A DNA stretch of 64,000 nucleotides from Dicyema japonicum. Lineage: Eukaryota > Dicyemida > Rhombozoa > Dicyemidae. Both the position numbers and the translations under genes were made by a program. The notes below the pieces were generated by a model. That model did not search any database, was not told the DNA's origin, and saw only the letters and a list, made by a program, of their open reading frames with translations. Shown here piece after piece: positions 1 to 11,597 of the stretch. The stretch spans positions 1,440,360 to 1,504,359 of the forward strand of contig RDEW01000001.1 of NCBI GenBank assembly GCA_011109175.1. The letters are read 5' to 3'. Within the stretch, counting starts at the first letter, position 1, and each line of letters begins with the position of its first letter.

Positions 1-917
1 ATTCTCTCTTACTGAAAGTACAGAACCGAATTCAACTTCTTCCACTACCAAGAATTCAGCAGGCACAAGTAAGATGGATAGTCTTTAAATTTAGCATCCT
101 CCAAGCCAACTACCAAAATTACCCAGGCGACAACCATTCAGACAACTACAACTAAACCTACTACAACCAATCCTACTACAACCAATCCACTACAACTAAT
201 CCACACAACAAATCCACTACACCAAATCCACTACAACAAAAACAACCACAACCACCTCAGTTTCCACCAAATCTACTCCGTCGACCGTTCCTCTCTGGAC
301 TTTTGCAAGAAACAATAAAGTGGAGGCCATTCTCAGCGCCATCGTGAATGTCACGTATACTGCACAAGGAAAGGTATATGAAATGCTTACAATAGAACGA
401 ATACTATGTTTTCCCCAGGACAGCCTCTTTCACTGGGACCAACCAGACCAGCAACGACATCACACTCACATTGAGCTCGGATAACTTTTCTCTTAGTTTT
501 ACAGCTTACATGAGCGAGTATGGATGCTACCACGTGAATGATACTGTCCTCAATACTCGTAGTTTGTTCGCTCATGTTTGCAGCCTACGGGAATGCTCGG
601 ACTAATGCCACTTATGGGAATTCTGAGATGGGGGACTACTTTTTCTGCCGGAATCAGATGGTGAACTTTTCTAAGGGGTTTTCCGTGACGTTTTATAACG
701 TGAAACTGCAGATGTTTCGACATGACGATGTTCGGGACTTTGTGGGAAACGGTTTGGCTGTTTTGTGAGTTTAGCAATTGATTGTATCCCCTCTAAGTTG
801 AAGGCGAGCTACGTTCCCTTGGTTGTTGGGTCTGTGATGGTGGGAGTTCTTATTATCGTTGTGGTCACTTACTTCTCTCTTCGATATTATAGAAGGGCTA
901 ATTACCAGGAAATATAA
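1..917 (+). CDS. LAMP-like lysosome-associated membrane glycoprotein, 5' end outside window
   Basis: Type I membrane glycoprotein of the late endosome/lysosome family. The visible part starts inside a Thr/Pro-rich mucin-like stretch (about 1-290), continues into a Cys-containing luminal domain with several N-x-S/T sites, then a single hydrophobic segment (VPLVVGSVMVGVLIIVVV region, about 810-870) and a short basic tail ending NYQEI. The last four residues, YQEI, fit the YXXPhi lysosomal sorting signal, in the same place as GYQTI of LAMP1/2. Four GT-AG introns of 26, 22, 25 and 23 nt (69-94, 374-395, 559-583, 752-774) restore a continuous frame; the stop is at 915-917. Within the ACN-repeat at about 180-245 the frame slips by one base, which may be repeat-length error or a real lesion. 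Family assignment rests on domain order, tail and the KGFSVTFYNVKLQ-type block, not on a search. Confidence 0.72.
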
Positions 918-2749
918 TTTGATTTTTTGTTAGGTTTTTGGGGTTTTCGTATTTTCTTTTTTTGGTAGGACTTCCTAGTTTAGTGAAGTCTTGTATTATT
1001 TAGGGGCTATTGGAGATATTCCACCGGAAGGTTGGCTGCCATTGCAGATCCACGTTTTAGTTATACCAGAAGTGTTTCAGGAGGTGACTCGGAATTTGGG
1101 CCGATTACATTGTTAGCTTTCTTGCGGTGGTTAACTTGTGGAGGGAAGAAAGGGAAATGGCCATCGACCACGAAACATTTGGTAGGTCAATATTGGCTTG
1201 ATATTCCCATCTATAGCACGTGGACTGTGTTGAAATGTCCTATGGCTTTTATGCATAATTTTGAGGTTTGGTAATAGCATGACCATGCAAAATGTATTTC
1301 GATATATGGCACAGATACATAATTGATGCTTAGTGGTTACTGTGCTTTTAACTTATTCGCCGTCAATTACAGCTGTTACAGTACAAATAATGATCCACTA
1401 CCAAAACACTGACGCTATTTCTTCAAATCTTCTGATACTGGTTGGCGAACATGTGCTCGAAACTCTCTGTATATTGGTCCCCAGATGATAAAGACCACAT
1501 CATCTAAACTAAGACAGCTTGGATGGTTTTACTGAGCCTTTAAAAGGAGTTTTAACTATCCAGCGGTACTTTTGCCTAGCGTAACAGTTCGAGATGTGAC
1601 CCCATCTTCATGATTGTAATTACACCGACCATTGGTTCGAAATTTAGATTTGTCGAATTGATCATGAACCTCGTGTCCATCCGAATTTCAATTCTGAGTT
1701 ATCAAGATCCATTTGATGAGACCATTTTGCTTACTCATACATTCTAAGCTGCGCTATGACATGACTTTGGTATGCTTAACGTCTTCATTTTCTCTTGGTG
1801 GATACAACTTCTCTTCCCCTTTTTAAGGAACTCATGAGTTAATCAAAACCAGAGGATATAAAAAAAACGTCGGATACACCAACGTCATGGTTCAGACCCA
1901 ATTTGGCCAAAAATGGAGGCTCTGAACACTGCGGTTCATTTGTAATGTTAAACGCTTAGTTATTGTAAAGGGAATGGAGAACGGGACGCATTAGTCTTGC
2001 AGTATTGATTCCAAGACACCATCTCCAATAATCTCCACCATTTCATGAGGCCCCATACGTTTTTACTTAAAAAGCAATTTTGAAAAGCCGAGACCTCCCA
2101 ATATCTAACAGGTCCCTCCAGAATTACCGGAAATAAAAGGAGGCATATATTGAGAACCTTTCAATTCCATTTGTGTCCAATGACCACTCATTCAGCAAAT
2201 CTGGCAACGATTTTCTAGTCTTCATAACTCCCTTCGATGAGTTAATTAGGAATAATCTTCCAGTCTTTATTTGAAAGCTAGGAATCCCCCAACTGTGAAG
2301 ATTTTAAGTAAATTTGTCAAAAAGTGGAGGATGTGACCAAAAATAAAGGCAGGACGGTCTCCCTAACGAAACACACATAGAATTATATTCCCATACGTGC
2401 AGCTTCCTAGAAATGTTCCTCCAAATTCTTTCAATTTTGGGCGAACGAAATTCGAACCCGCATCCTATATGCAACCGAAACCTCCTTCCTCTGTTCAGAA
2501 CTTTTGATTCCGATGTTCCCTGAAGTCACGACCTCGTCAATGCTCACGATAAAACAAAGGTTTCCATCCGTCATAGAGATTAGTGTACGTCACTATCTCA
2601 GTCTTCAGACCAAATAACAATCGGAAATGAACAGATGAGAAATACTTTGGGGTTATTCCCCATTTAGCTTCAAGACAGTATGAGGTACCTTAGTATATAA
2701 ACTCTCCTAGTCATACACTTGCACGTGCCAGTCATGTGAACATGCTAGC
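918..2749. other. No recognisable gene
   Basis: Mixed-composition sequence without a convincing gene. A run of open frames at about 1018-1115 reads as plausible protein (PPEGWLPLQIHVLVIPEVF region) but I cannot match it to a family or find supporting splice sites. The rest has stops in all frames and no repeat that I can link to other parts of the window. Confidence 0.5.
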
Positions 2750-3703
2750 ATGGATTGCAAGGACTCTAACAAGATGAAATGTGTCAACTGTTGCTCTACG
2801 AGCCACTTTGCAAATTATCGGGGCTGTCAGATAGCAAAAAAAGCCTCAAAGCTGAAGAATAAGAAATTATTGGCGAAAAAACTGTTGAAAGCAGTTTCAA
2901 AGAATGGGAATATAAGTCGAACAAAATATTCGGCGTTAAAACCTTGGGCAGGCTGGAACGTTCCAGCAGTTAGGAAGACAGCTGAAATTGCAGTACAGAC
3001 GGAGGAACTGAAAATGTCTCATTCAGCTATGCAGACGTTGTCAATTTCAAGAACTGGGTCAACTACAGGTCGATCTCGAATTGATACAATGAATGAGCTT
3101 GACGTGACCAAAACGAAAACGGACGCCAAGTTTTTACTTGGACTGGTGGGTCTCCTAAAAAAAGAGGACAGCCACCAAATAAATCAGTAACCAGGATTAC
3201 CCCGGTTAATGGCCGCTTTGTTCGAAAGCGGGCGGGAGCTGATAGCTCTTATCAGCACAGTTCCGATGGATGTGTTCATCATCAATGAGACGAAAATAAA
3301 GAAACCTGGAAGTATCAATAATCCTGGATGCAGTTCAATTGATATACCTTGACATCCCGGTGCCAACGCTGGGACAGGGATTTCAATATTCTACAAAAAG
3401 ACGATGGACATTCGAAATCCAAGAATAATTGAACAGAACATATGCGAATTAGCATGCATTGATTCAAACACTTCTATCGGATGGATAACCATTGGAGGTA
3501 TATACTCCAAAAGGTTGAAAGACTATTCGTGGATTGTTAAAGATTTTTATAGAAGAAACGAGAATCCAATTCTTGTTGGAACTCTGGAACTCTTAGAGAA
3601 AACGCGGAGATATTCCATTAAACTGGCGTATGGTTTGAAATCCAAATTATCCCCAGAGTTAGAGGATCTGAATGATCCATTGAAAGATTGTTGCACCGTT
3701 TAA
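2750..3703 (+). mobile_element. LINE remnant: ORF1 zinc-knuckle end plus start of APE endonuclease
   Basis: The first 146 codons contain a CX2CX4HX6C-type zinc knuckle followed by a Lys-rich stretch (residues about 11-50), with the HxANYRGC arrangement typical of the ORF1 proteins of Jockey-like non-LTR retrotransposons. After a stop, the frame continues at about 3210-3700 with an endonuclease-like pattern: FIINETKI, a Gly-rich GTGISIFYKK block, an I-G-G-I-Y strand and ENPILVG, where an intact element would read GDxN. The catalytic Asp and Asn are missing and frames are broken, so this is a dead copy. It is not linked to either flanking host gene. Confidence 0.6.
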
Positions 3704-4041
3704 AGTAATAGTGGTGCAAGTTGTCAATATTTTCGATGATATAGTCGACCTCAACAGACTACAAACTTACTTCGCTTCTTTCTCGGCTTCTCTTTCTTTT
3801 TGGCGACTTAATCTTATCTCTTTTAATTAGTAACGAGTTTGTTTTTGGATAATAAACTATTCTAGTCAAGCGCGCGTATAAAATTCACCTTCTGCAGTCC
3901 TTTAGTGAGGACAGTCTTCGCATGTAAGGCATGGTAATCACCTCACAGTGTACCCAACCTCAGTCGAACAAGTGTGATTGATTTGACACAAGAAAATGAA
4001 AATAGTCGACATTTAAGGTAAAACCGCGGAAATCAGAATAA
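3704..4041. other. No recognisable gene
   Basis: Intergenic stretch between the LINE remnant and the 3' end of the isomerase gene. I see no open frame, terminal repeat or RNA-like structure worth naming. Confidence 0.5.
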
Positions 4042-4828
<787 letters not shown>

Positions 4829-5054
4829 GCAGCTCTGAGAGTTTTTCTATGTTTAGGATTATTGAGAAATTGATTAAAACCGTAAATTTGAAAAAATATT
4901 TGCTAAATTGGTTTAAAAAGTCACGCCTATATGCCAGTTTGGTTTAATTTTTTGTAAAATTAAATTTAAAGATAAAATTAATTTAATATTAATTTTCAAG
5001 CTCTAACACAATTTTAACACAGAAAACGATTTACGTCTTATATCTCTTAGGGGA

Positions 5055-5170
5055 CAGTCGACCACAGGTGGCATGTGGTGTCATGTAGCTACTTGATTCA
5101 AGATTTTTCTTCCAACTGATCCACCTTAATCAACAGACCCCTAATGCCTGGCCGGCATTTAAGAGGATCC
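5055..5170 (+). repeat. SINE-like element, fragment in plus orientation
   Basis: Matches the plus-strand copy at 13885-14150: the GGCATGTGGTGTCATGTAG start corresponds to its GGCGCCATGTGGTG start and AATGCCTGGCCGGCA to AGTGCCTGGCTGGCA. The middle is shortened. It runs directly into an oppositely oriented copy. Confidence 0.5.
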
Positions 5171-5420
5171 ATCTATTTATTCGGGGGCTAACAATTAAAT
5201 TATCAAAACTAATAGACGACAGCCAAATTGTAGGATAACTCTACAATAAAGTGAAGGAGAGCAAATGATCCTTTTTAATTCCATCCTGGTACTGGGCGTC
5301 ACCTGAGATAAATGGATCAACTGAAACCCCTCCAGTAGAACTAGAAAAGATAAAACACAGAGGAAAGGAAAGCCTCTACCAGAAGAACCGGACTCAATTC
5401 CATCCCATATCACCTGTGAG
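5171..5420 (-). repeat. SINE-like element, fragment in minus orientation
   Basis: Reads, on the minus strand, like the copy at 61017-61340: a TTATT(C)GGGGGCTAACAA tail region, then GGAGAGCAAATGATCCTTTTT and TACTGGGCGTCACCTGAGAT. With the preceding plus-oriented fragment it forms an imperfect inverted pair downstream of the GTPBP10 gene. Confidence 0.5.
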
Positions 5421-5507
5421 AAACCACCTTTAACCTACTACATTCGCATTTTATTACTAAATTTTAAATAAACGCTTATTCAAGGCAATAGCCAAAAATA
5501 CATTAAA

Positions 5508-6769
5508 TCACACCAATTTAGTGACATTGTGCTCCTTTAATTGCAACTCCAAAAGTTGGTGGTGCAAACTATCGCTGACACAATAAATCTCATCAATCAG
5601 TCTCCTCACACATTTCATCAACTCCTTGGTTCCTCCACCACTCTTCCCGCATATTTCAAACACCTCCTTGAATGCAAACTCAGTCTTAGGCCTCAGAGAC
5701 TCCTCCACTCCCATGAAAGACTCTGCAATGTCACAAACACCCAAACCCGGCATTCCTCGCACAAACTCCAACAACTTCTCCCTTCGGACAAACTCAGGGT
5801 CAGTATCGATCTTGTTCACGACCAAAAACCTGGGTTTTTTCAAGAACGAATCGTCAAATTCCCCAATCACCTTCTCAGCTAAAAGCATGGTTTCCACCGC
5901 AGAATAATATTTCGAATTTTCATGAAGTCGGAATCCCCAATGTCGACCACGTGGAGAATAACTTTAACACGGGATAAATGCTTCAGGAATCTCTGCTGAG
6001 GAGCCATTCCTAAGAAATGGGCGGCCATCTCGTCCTCTACCAGACCAGGAAGGTCAGCCACGACCAGCTCTCTTCCATCAGCAAACTCAACGACCCCCAT
6101 TTGAGGACAAATTGTGGTAACTAAAAATCAAGGACACATAAAACAGGGATAATCCGCAATCCTTGGCTTAGCCCTGGTTATGGCGGACAACAGAGTGGAC
6201 TTACCCGCGTTTGGAAAACTTAAGGATTAAAAAACGACTCACCCAACAAGAGCAAGGTCCCCGATGAACTTGTAGTTAAAACTAATAGCTCTCCTTGTTC
6301 CAGCTTTACCTGCAAAACCATTTTTCACGTTTCCACCTTCACCTCCCTCCGCAATGAGCACTTTCTGTCCGTTATATTTGATTTCCCCTAATTTATGGAA
6401 TTATTGATACCCAACAATTCATTCCCATGCAGTAATTCAGTTCCGAGGGGAACGTTGATAGTGAAGTCTCTGCCGGGGATCCCCACTGTGCATTTGTACC
6501 TTGAAATAAGATTTAGTAAACTTGCTGTGTGACCCCGGGAGTGAAACCACTTTTGATAGGGTTTTTAGTGAGCACATTTTATTGTCCCCCACTACATAAA
6601 CAGAACCCCCTTTTCCTCCAATTCCCCCGGTAAATTTATTTCCGTCTCCACCTCTTCCAGATTTAATGCTTGCTACGACGTGGTCCTTTAAGATCGGGCA
6701 AAGCTGAGGTTAATGAAAATTGTTAACTTCTTTCGTTGATGATAATAATCTTTTAAGGTATATTAGCAT
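5508..6769 (-). CDS. GTPBP10: Mitochondrial Obg-family GTPase, GTPBP10-like
   Basis: Obg-type GTPase that in animals acts in assembly of the large mitochondrial ribosomal subunit. The N-terminus [14 protein letters not shown] is basic and amphipathic, as expected for a mitochondrial presequence. Then comes a glycine-rich Obg fold ([18 protein letters not shown] and [17 protein letters not shown]), and the G domain: Walker A GFPNAGKS, switch I with YPFTT, DLPGL (G3), NKID (G4). The C-terminus [12 protein letters not shown]...[10 protein letters not shown] parallels human GTPBP10. Five GT-AG introns: 6704-6727 (24), 6500-6521 (22), 6388-6410 (23), 6219-6242 (24), 6121-6144 (24). The summed exons are one base short of a full frame; the break lies near 5908-5915, where one extra A in an AAA run would restore it (about 381 residues, human 387). 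Sequencing error is more likely than decay. Confidence 0.9.
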
Positions 6770-7143
6770 TCCACAAGAAAGCAAAAATTAAATTGTTTTT
6801 CTGAATTTAAATTTAAATATTTTAGTTATTTCTGGAAATATTTTAAATAATAAATAAAAACGTTATTTCATTCTTTTTAATTCTCTTATTTTTAAGAAAT
6901 TTTCTTCTTATGTTCTGTCCCTTTTTCGTAGTTCAATTAGCGTGGAGTATGTTACTCACCTTCCTCTGGAAGCGTCCATTAGCTCTCCTACATTAGGGAT
7001 TGAAACAACTGTCTTAGAAAGACTTGGTCTGCAACAGCGATCGTGGAACTGAGAAACTTATTTGTTTAAGTGTTAATTAGTTGGACGGTTGAGGTGGTGA
7101 AATAGTTATATTCAGAAATTTCTTTATCTCCTTAAAGTTAATA
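6770..7143. other. Intergenic, no gene seen
   Basis: AT-rich stretch between the start of the GTPBP10 gene and the left end of the Ginger-like transposon. It should hold the GTPBP10 promoter; no specific motif is obvious. Confidence 0.45.
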
Positions 7144-7188
7144 TGTCACATGGGCCAAGCGTTACCTATGGGCAGCCTGTTACATTAA
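7144..7188 (+). repeat. Left terminal inverted repeat of Ginger-like element
   Basis: Begins TGTCACATGGGC; pairs with 9030-9074. The flanking pentanucleotide is TAATA on both sides of the element. Confidence 0.75.
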
Positions 7189-7329
7189 CCTTGAACCAAG
7201 ATTAACTTCAATTAATTTTATAAATGATTTATTAACCACAAAAAATTAAATTTAAGTAACTTTTTTTAGTCTACTCATTAATACAGTCGATATTTCTCCT
7301 TTCGAATTTTTTATCTATCAAATTAAACT

Positions 7330-8763
7330 ATTTAAAACTACCTCCACGCGATTATTCGATAAAATATTAATTATTTCTGCAACTGGATAATACTGAGACT
7401 CAAACTTATCCAGTCGCAATGAGGGATTTGTTCCAAAGTCCTTTTTAGCCCGAACCTATTTATTAATGTTTTTGATTCATACTTTATCTCCCATGTTAAA
7501 AGTATATTTACTATTATGAACATTCATTTTCCTGTTCATAGCTTTGTAATAATTGAATTTTCTTCAATCGATTTAATTTCGAAGTTGAATCTCTTCGCAT
7601 TCGGACACAAATTATCTGACTGGGAATTATCTAGATATAAATTTTTTAAATCAAACTACGTGAATTTTCAATAGATTCTGGAGTCGAACAATTAACCAAA
7701 TCGTCAATTTGTTCTGGAATCGCACACTCATCACTTAAATTATCTAAGTCATAATGATATAAGTATAACCATTAATTATTGAATTTATTCCCTTAATTCC
7801 TCGATATCTTTCGAAAGGACTTTCGTTAGAAAATGAATGGACCGATATGTTGTAACTGTAGACAGCACTTTCTAATTTATCAAGCCACTTTTTTTCACTG
7901 TTATCCAGCATTTTTGACAACTTCCTCGTGATCGTCTGATTAAATCTTTCGACAATTCCTTGTGCTCGTGGATTGTTAGGCCTTCCGTGAATTTGCTTAA
8001 TGTTAAAATCTTCGCAAAGTTTTGTTATTTCTTGATTTTTAAATTCAGAACCATTGTCCGACTGAAGAAATTTACATGGCCCATTCAGGCGGAACAAAGA
8101 TCTTAAGTTTTCACATACTTCTTTACCAGACTTATTATAGAGTGGTCGTACAAAAGCGAATCTATAAATTAAAAAAAAAACCACCGATATATGTCAATGA
8201 CCGTTAAAATCCATTTGAAATTTTCATTTAATGTTGAAAATTTTTTCAGGTCTATTAGATCTCCTGAAAACGTTCATTTGGAGAAGAAGCAAACACATGG
8301 TGATTTATATCTCCAATCTACAATTATAAAAAATCACGAACTTTTAAAGGACGCGAAAATTTGCAGACTTCACAATTTCGAATGACTTTTCTGATAATCT
8401 CATTCTTTACAGTGAAGTATCTTTGTCGACATTCATACTCAATTTTATTGACTCCTCCGTGTGAAAACTCGTGCAACGATTTCGCAACATGCTCCATTTC
8501 GGTTTCATTATCCAGGGATATGACTAACTTGGAATCAGTTGATTTAAGATACAGTCTAAAATTATTGCAAATTTACAATACCTGTCATTGATAATAGAAA
8601 AATTCTCTATCTTCTTTACAAGCCTATATTTTCGGTGCCTCGGAAGATTTTCGGGAAATTTATCATGCAAAGCATCTTTTAAAGTTTGATATTCAACGCA
8701 ATCTTTCACAAAACCCTTGTAAGAAGCCATTGCAACAAAATAATCTTCCATGCTATAAATCAC
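7330..8763 (-). pseudogene. DDE integrase/transposase of the Ginger-like element, with tiny introns
   Basis: Minus-strand gene read from about 8763 to 7330. Visible in order: an N-terminal region (MEDYFVAMASYKGF...), an HHCC zinc-binding module (HEFSH then 29 residues later CEVC), a retroviral-type rve core with GDLIDL, FVRPLYNKSGKEV, the DNGSEF motif, a GIVERFNQTI glutamate block, and a degraded C-terminal SH3-like end at about 7330-7500. Introns of 26 nt (8556-8581), 24 nt (8318-8341) and 23 nt (8162-8184) join these pieces in frame, all GT-AG. One junction near 8240-8260 could not be joined cleanly, and the C-terminal part carries in-frame stops, including one where a Trp is expected (GDKV*IK). 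So the copy is probably dead, though it decayed recently. It cuts and joins DNA ends as a transposase in intact relatives. Confidence 0.68.
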
Positions 8764-9029
8764 GCTAGAAATCTAGGTTTACCGCTATAAAAAATAAAAT
8801 CTTTATAATCATAACATTTATGAATAAAAAACTAATTTAACAGGATTAAATCACGATATAAATCGGATATACAAAATTAAATGTCGGATAATCCAATGAG
8901 GGACTCATCCTCACTTTTGTCGGTCTGGGATCGCTTAGTTAGATGAGAACTTTTATTTCTTTCTTTTTGACCCAGTGATCCGACATTAATAATAATGTCG
9001 GATAATCAAAAGACCTTTTCAAGGTCGAA

Positions 9030-9074
9030 AAAATGTAACAGGCTGCCTATGCGTTACGCGCCGCCCATGTGACA
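9030..9074 (-). repeat. Right terminal inverted repeat of Ginger-like element
   Basis: Complement of the left end: AATGTAACAGGCTGCC at 9033-9048 and GCCCATGTGACA at 9063-9074, followed by TAATA. Confidence 0.75.
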
Positions 9075-9405
9075 TAATATACCCCTCACTCCTCTTTTCC
9101 AGTAGTAATGATGGACACGGGAGACATAGAATACATAGAATAGAATATACGTCGTGTCGAAACAAGCGTCGGATACGCTATGAACCTGTCTCTGTTTTCA
9201 TTAGTAACCATAATTGTCCCTCTTGGACCTCATGAAATAATCAGTGACCAGAGAAATCATATAAGCTCCTTCGATGTTGAACACAATTCCAGGAAGTCAA
9301 ATTCAAATCTTGGCAAGTCTGAAAATTCATTACCTGCTTACATAATGCACAACCGGTAGAAGGTAGAAGGAACCATAACTTGATAAGTCTTTTGTAGCGA
9401 TCGTG
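9075..9405. other. No recognisable gene
   Basis: Moderate GC, no open frame and no match to other parts of the window that I can see. Confidence 0.45.
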
Positions 9406-10255
9406 CATCAATTTTATTTATTAACACCCAAGACCACGGTAAAACCAAAACTAACTATCACGTGATCCCGATGCGCTCCTTAAAATCCTCATTCTTTCCC
9501 GATGCTCTCCCTCGTACCCACACAAGCTCGTACAGGCGGCTGACTGTATTTGCAGGGCCATCTTCCCGCATGCCGGGTTTTGTTTAATGAGGGCCTTCCA
9601 GAGTAGTCGTCCAGTTCTGTGTCTCCCACAAGACCACCGCTCCGTCATTTTGAAAGCCTTCTTTTGAATTCGTCCATGATAATGAAGGTCACCACGAAGC
9701 ACACGCGTACGAGAAGCATTGTTCGATGTATTGCTTGTAAATGTTCATCAAGACCGGGTGGGTACCTGTCTTTCATATTCCAGATAAACATTTAATACAT
9801 TGATCCTCTTCTCGCACTTCAGAACAATGTTTGCCACGTGTGGTGACAAACATAAGTGTGTATTCATTGTCACGCTTAGGATCTTCTGACATTTGGTAGT
9901 AATCTTCCCCAACCTTTTGTCCGAAGTAAACATAGACGTGACCGACTTTCTGGAATTTATCGTGAGTCAGTTCTTCATTACCCAGGCGTTGAGTCGGTCC
10001 AGGTTAATTTGTAATCTTTCTGTAGCATTTAGTATATCCCGATCACGCCAAGGCCAAAACAATGTCGTCCGCATATGTGAGTAGAACATCGTTATTGGAT
10101 TCCGGTGTCGGGAGGTCTGCAGGTATAAATTGAATAAAGCGGGGATAAAGGAGATCTTTGGGGGGACACCGTTTGGAGAAGACGTGAGACTGATTTCAGT
10201 CCTCCGAGGCGTACACGTCCGCTTCGTCCACTTAAGAAATTTGTTATCCAAAGTT
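9406..10255 (-). mobile_element. APE-type LINE, 3' fragment (reverse transcriptase end to tail)
   Basis: Minus-strand reading from 10255: a thumb-side block SPNGVPP..FIPALFNLYLQ (motif B of the reverse transcriptase, damaged), then a shifted YADD-region remnant, WRDRDILNATERLQINLDRLNAWV, a TMNTHLCLSPHVANIVLKC block, and a C-terminal IQKKAFKMTERW. The element ends in a tail reading GGGTGTTAATAAATAAAAT (complement of 9406-9425). The same C-terminal and tail features recur at 45210-45460 and 57560-57905. Frames change several times, so the copy is inactive and 5'-truncated. Confidence 0.68.
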
Positions 10256-10390
10256 TAAGTTTCCCCGGGATCTCGGACTGGATAATTTTCTTTGATAAAA
10301 CAATTTAAATAATTCTTATTTCCCTAAAATTAACCATAATTGTCTAAAAAATTTAAATTTAAAAATTAAACAAACTTTAAAATTGCGTTG

Positions 10391-11089
10391 ATGTGTGACC
10401 ACGGAATAGAACTAATAAAAGAACTAGATAGATCCCACAAAACTCTGCTACCACCATACAATGTAAACCATAATCTTATAAACAGGAAAAGCTAATGGAG
10501 AAGGTTTTTGAGGAAATCAAGTCACTATATAGAAAAAACGAAGAAGACATGTAATATTCCGTTAAACTGGTAGAAAATTGTCCGTGGAAAACGAGTCTCA
10601 AAACCACGTGATATTCCCCCAAATAATATACAAACACACAATCATAATGCGGAGAAAACGGTGTATCATCTCATACATGTGACTGACTTGATAACCCTAG
10701 GTACAACCGACTAATGCGGATTAAAGACATTCGGTGGAGGTTTGGGGGACTTGTGGGAGAGGATCAGCGGAGAAATCTATCTGCAGCCGAGATAGAATGG
10801 CTTTCGAGCTACTCCCAACTTCTGGCCGAATATATGAGTTCGTTGGGAGATTGGATCGACCTTACGCAGTACACTACTCCTCCCAAGTCGTTGTACATAA
10901 AGGTTTGGGTCTTCCATATGTCAGGTCCGCTGTCATACTAACTATGGAGAGCTTGTTACTACGTTTGGGGAGAGGGTGATGCTTGTGGAGAACACTGAGG
11001 TTTGTTTGTGCTCTCTATCCCAGCATTTTCTCCTTAGAGCAGACTGTGAACATTTAGTGCGCTTGGGAATACTAGAACACATCCTTTGA
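10391..11089 (+). CDS. GINS1: DNA replication complex GINS subunit PSF1
   Basis: Subunit of the four-protein GINS complex, part of the CMG replicative helicase in the nucleus. Removing five GT-AG introns (10463-10485, 10551-10573, 10679-10700, 10903-10924, 11000-11023; 22-24 nt) gives an uninterrupted frame of 194 residues, against 196 in human PSF1. Recognisable blocks: MCDHGIELIKELDR at the start, YMYNRLMRIKDIRWRFG, AAEIEWLSSY, the linker TTPPKSLYIKVRC that leads into the B domain, and the C-terminal HFLLRADCEHLVRLGILEHIL. All splice phases agree. The gene ends 70 bp from an oppositely oriented open frame, and lies just downstream of a minus-strand LINE fragment. Confidence 0.95.
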
Positions 11090-11158
11090 TGACTTTGATC
11101 GTGTCCTTATTAAAATATTGTAGTTATTGCAGATTAGGCGGCTTTATTTCTCAAATTA

Positions 11159-11356
11159 TTAATTGATAGTACAAGAACTAGTAATAACCCCTCTTGACAG
11201 GATTATTATAAATTTATGTAGTCTACACAACGTCACGTGGGCCAGAAAATAGTTCCATGCGTCGGCTTTTAAAGATTCGAAATTTTCGTCTTTCGTTCTC
11301 CTCCTGCTAATGAAGTGTCTACAACAGGCAAATGCCAACGTGATGGAAGAGAGCAT
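11159..11356 (-). CDS. Short hypothetical open frame converging on GINS1
   Basis: 65 codons, Cys- and Arg-rich (ACCRHFISRRRTKDENFESLKADAWNYF region), with an AATAAA just downstream on the minus strand (near 11141-11146). I do not recognise it. It could be the last exon of a gene interrupted further upstream by the hAT element at 11606, or chance. Confidence 0.2.
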   Translation of the reverse strand: MLSSITLAFACCRHFISRRRTKDENFESLKADAWNYFLAHVTLCRLHKFIIILSRGVITSSCTIN

Positions 11357-11597
11357 CGTTAATTTTCAAAGTGTAGTTTTATTATGAATCTTTATTTCAC
11401 AGTGATTACCACTCTTAGATGCATTGGAGATACAAACATGACATAAATTCATGTCCATCCACTCTAAAACCTACGAAGGGGTCGAAAGAATTAGCAAAGG
11501 ATTTATAGGTAAAATCAGAATACGATGTGACTCAGGGACCTTTGCGAAATAGATCATTTCAACAAAGCATAGAATTGGCCACAGCTCGCTGCAATGC

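Larger units (their letters stand above)
7144..9074 (-). mobile_element. Ginger-like DNA transposon with inverted termini and 5-bp target duplication
   Basis: The element starts TGTCACATGGGC at 7144 and ends with the exact complement GCCCATGTGACA at 9063-9074. After about ten divergent bases the match resumes for 18 bp (GGCAGCCTGTTACATT block), so each terminal inverted repeat is about 45 bp. The 5 bp before the left end (7139-7143) and after the right end (9075-9079) are both TAATA. Termini of the form TGT...ACA with a gypsy-type integrase inside and terminal repeats in inverted rather than direct order fit Ginger-type cut-and-paste transposons, not an LTR retrotransposon. The total of 1931 bp holds one transposase gene on the minus strand, now broken. 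Confidence 0.72.

Noticed and set aside
1032-1274. 80-codon frame after the LAMP gene
   Set aside because: No motif, and a different frame reads better over the first 100 bases; left as unassigned.
2400-2480. Possible tRNA at TTCGAACCCGC
   Set aside because: The T-loop-like word has no matching D arm, anticodon stem or acceptor at the right distance on either strand.
7744-8184. Integrase frame as part of a gypsy-type LTR retrotransposon or retrovirus
   Set aside because: No reverse transcriptase, protease or gag nearby, and the terminal repeats are inverted, not direct, with a 5-bp duplication. A DNA transposon fits better.
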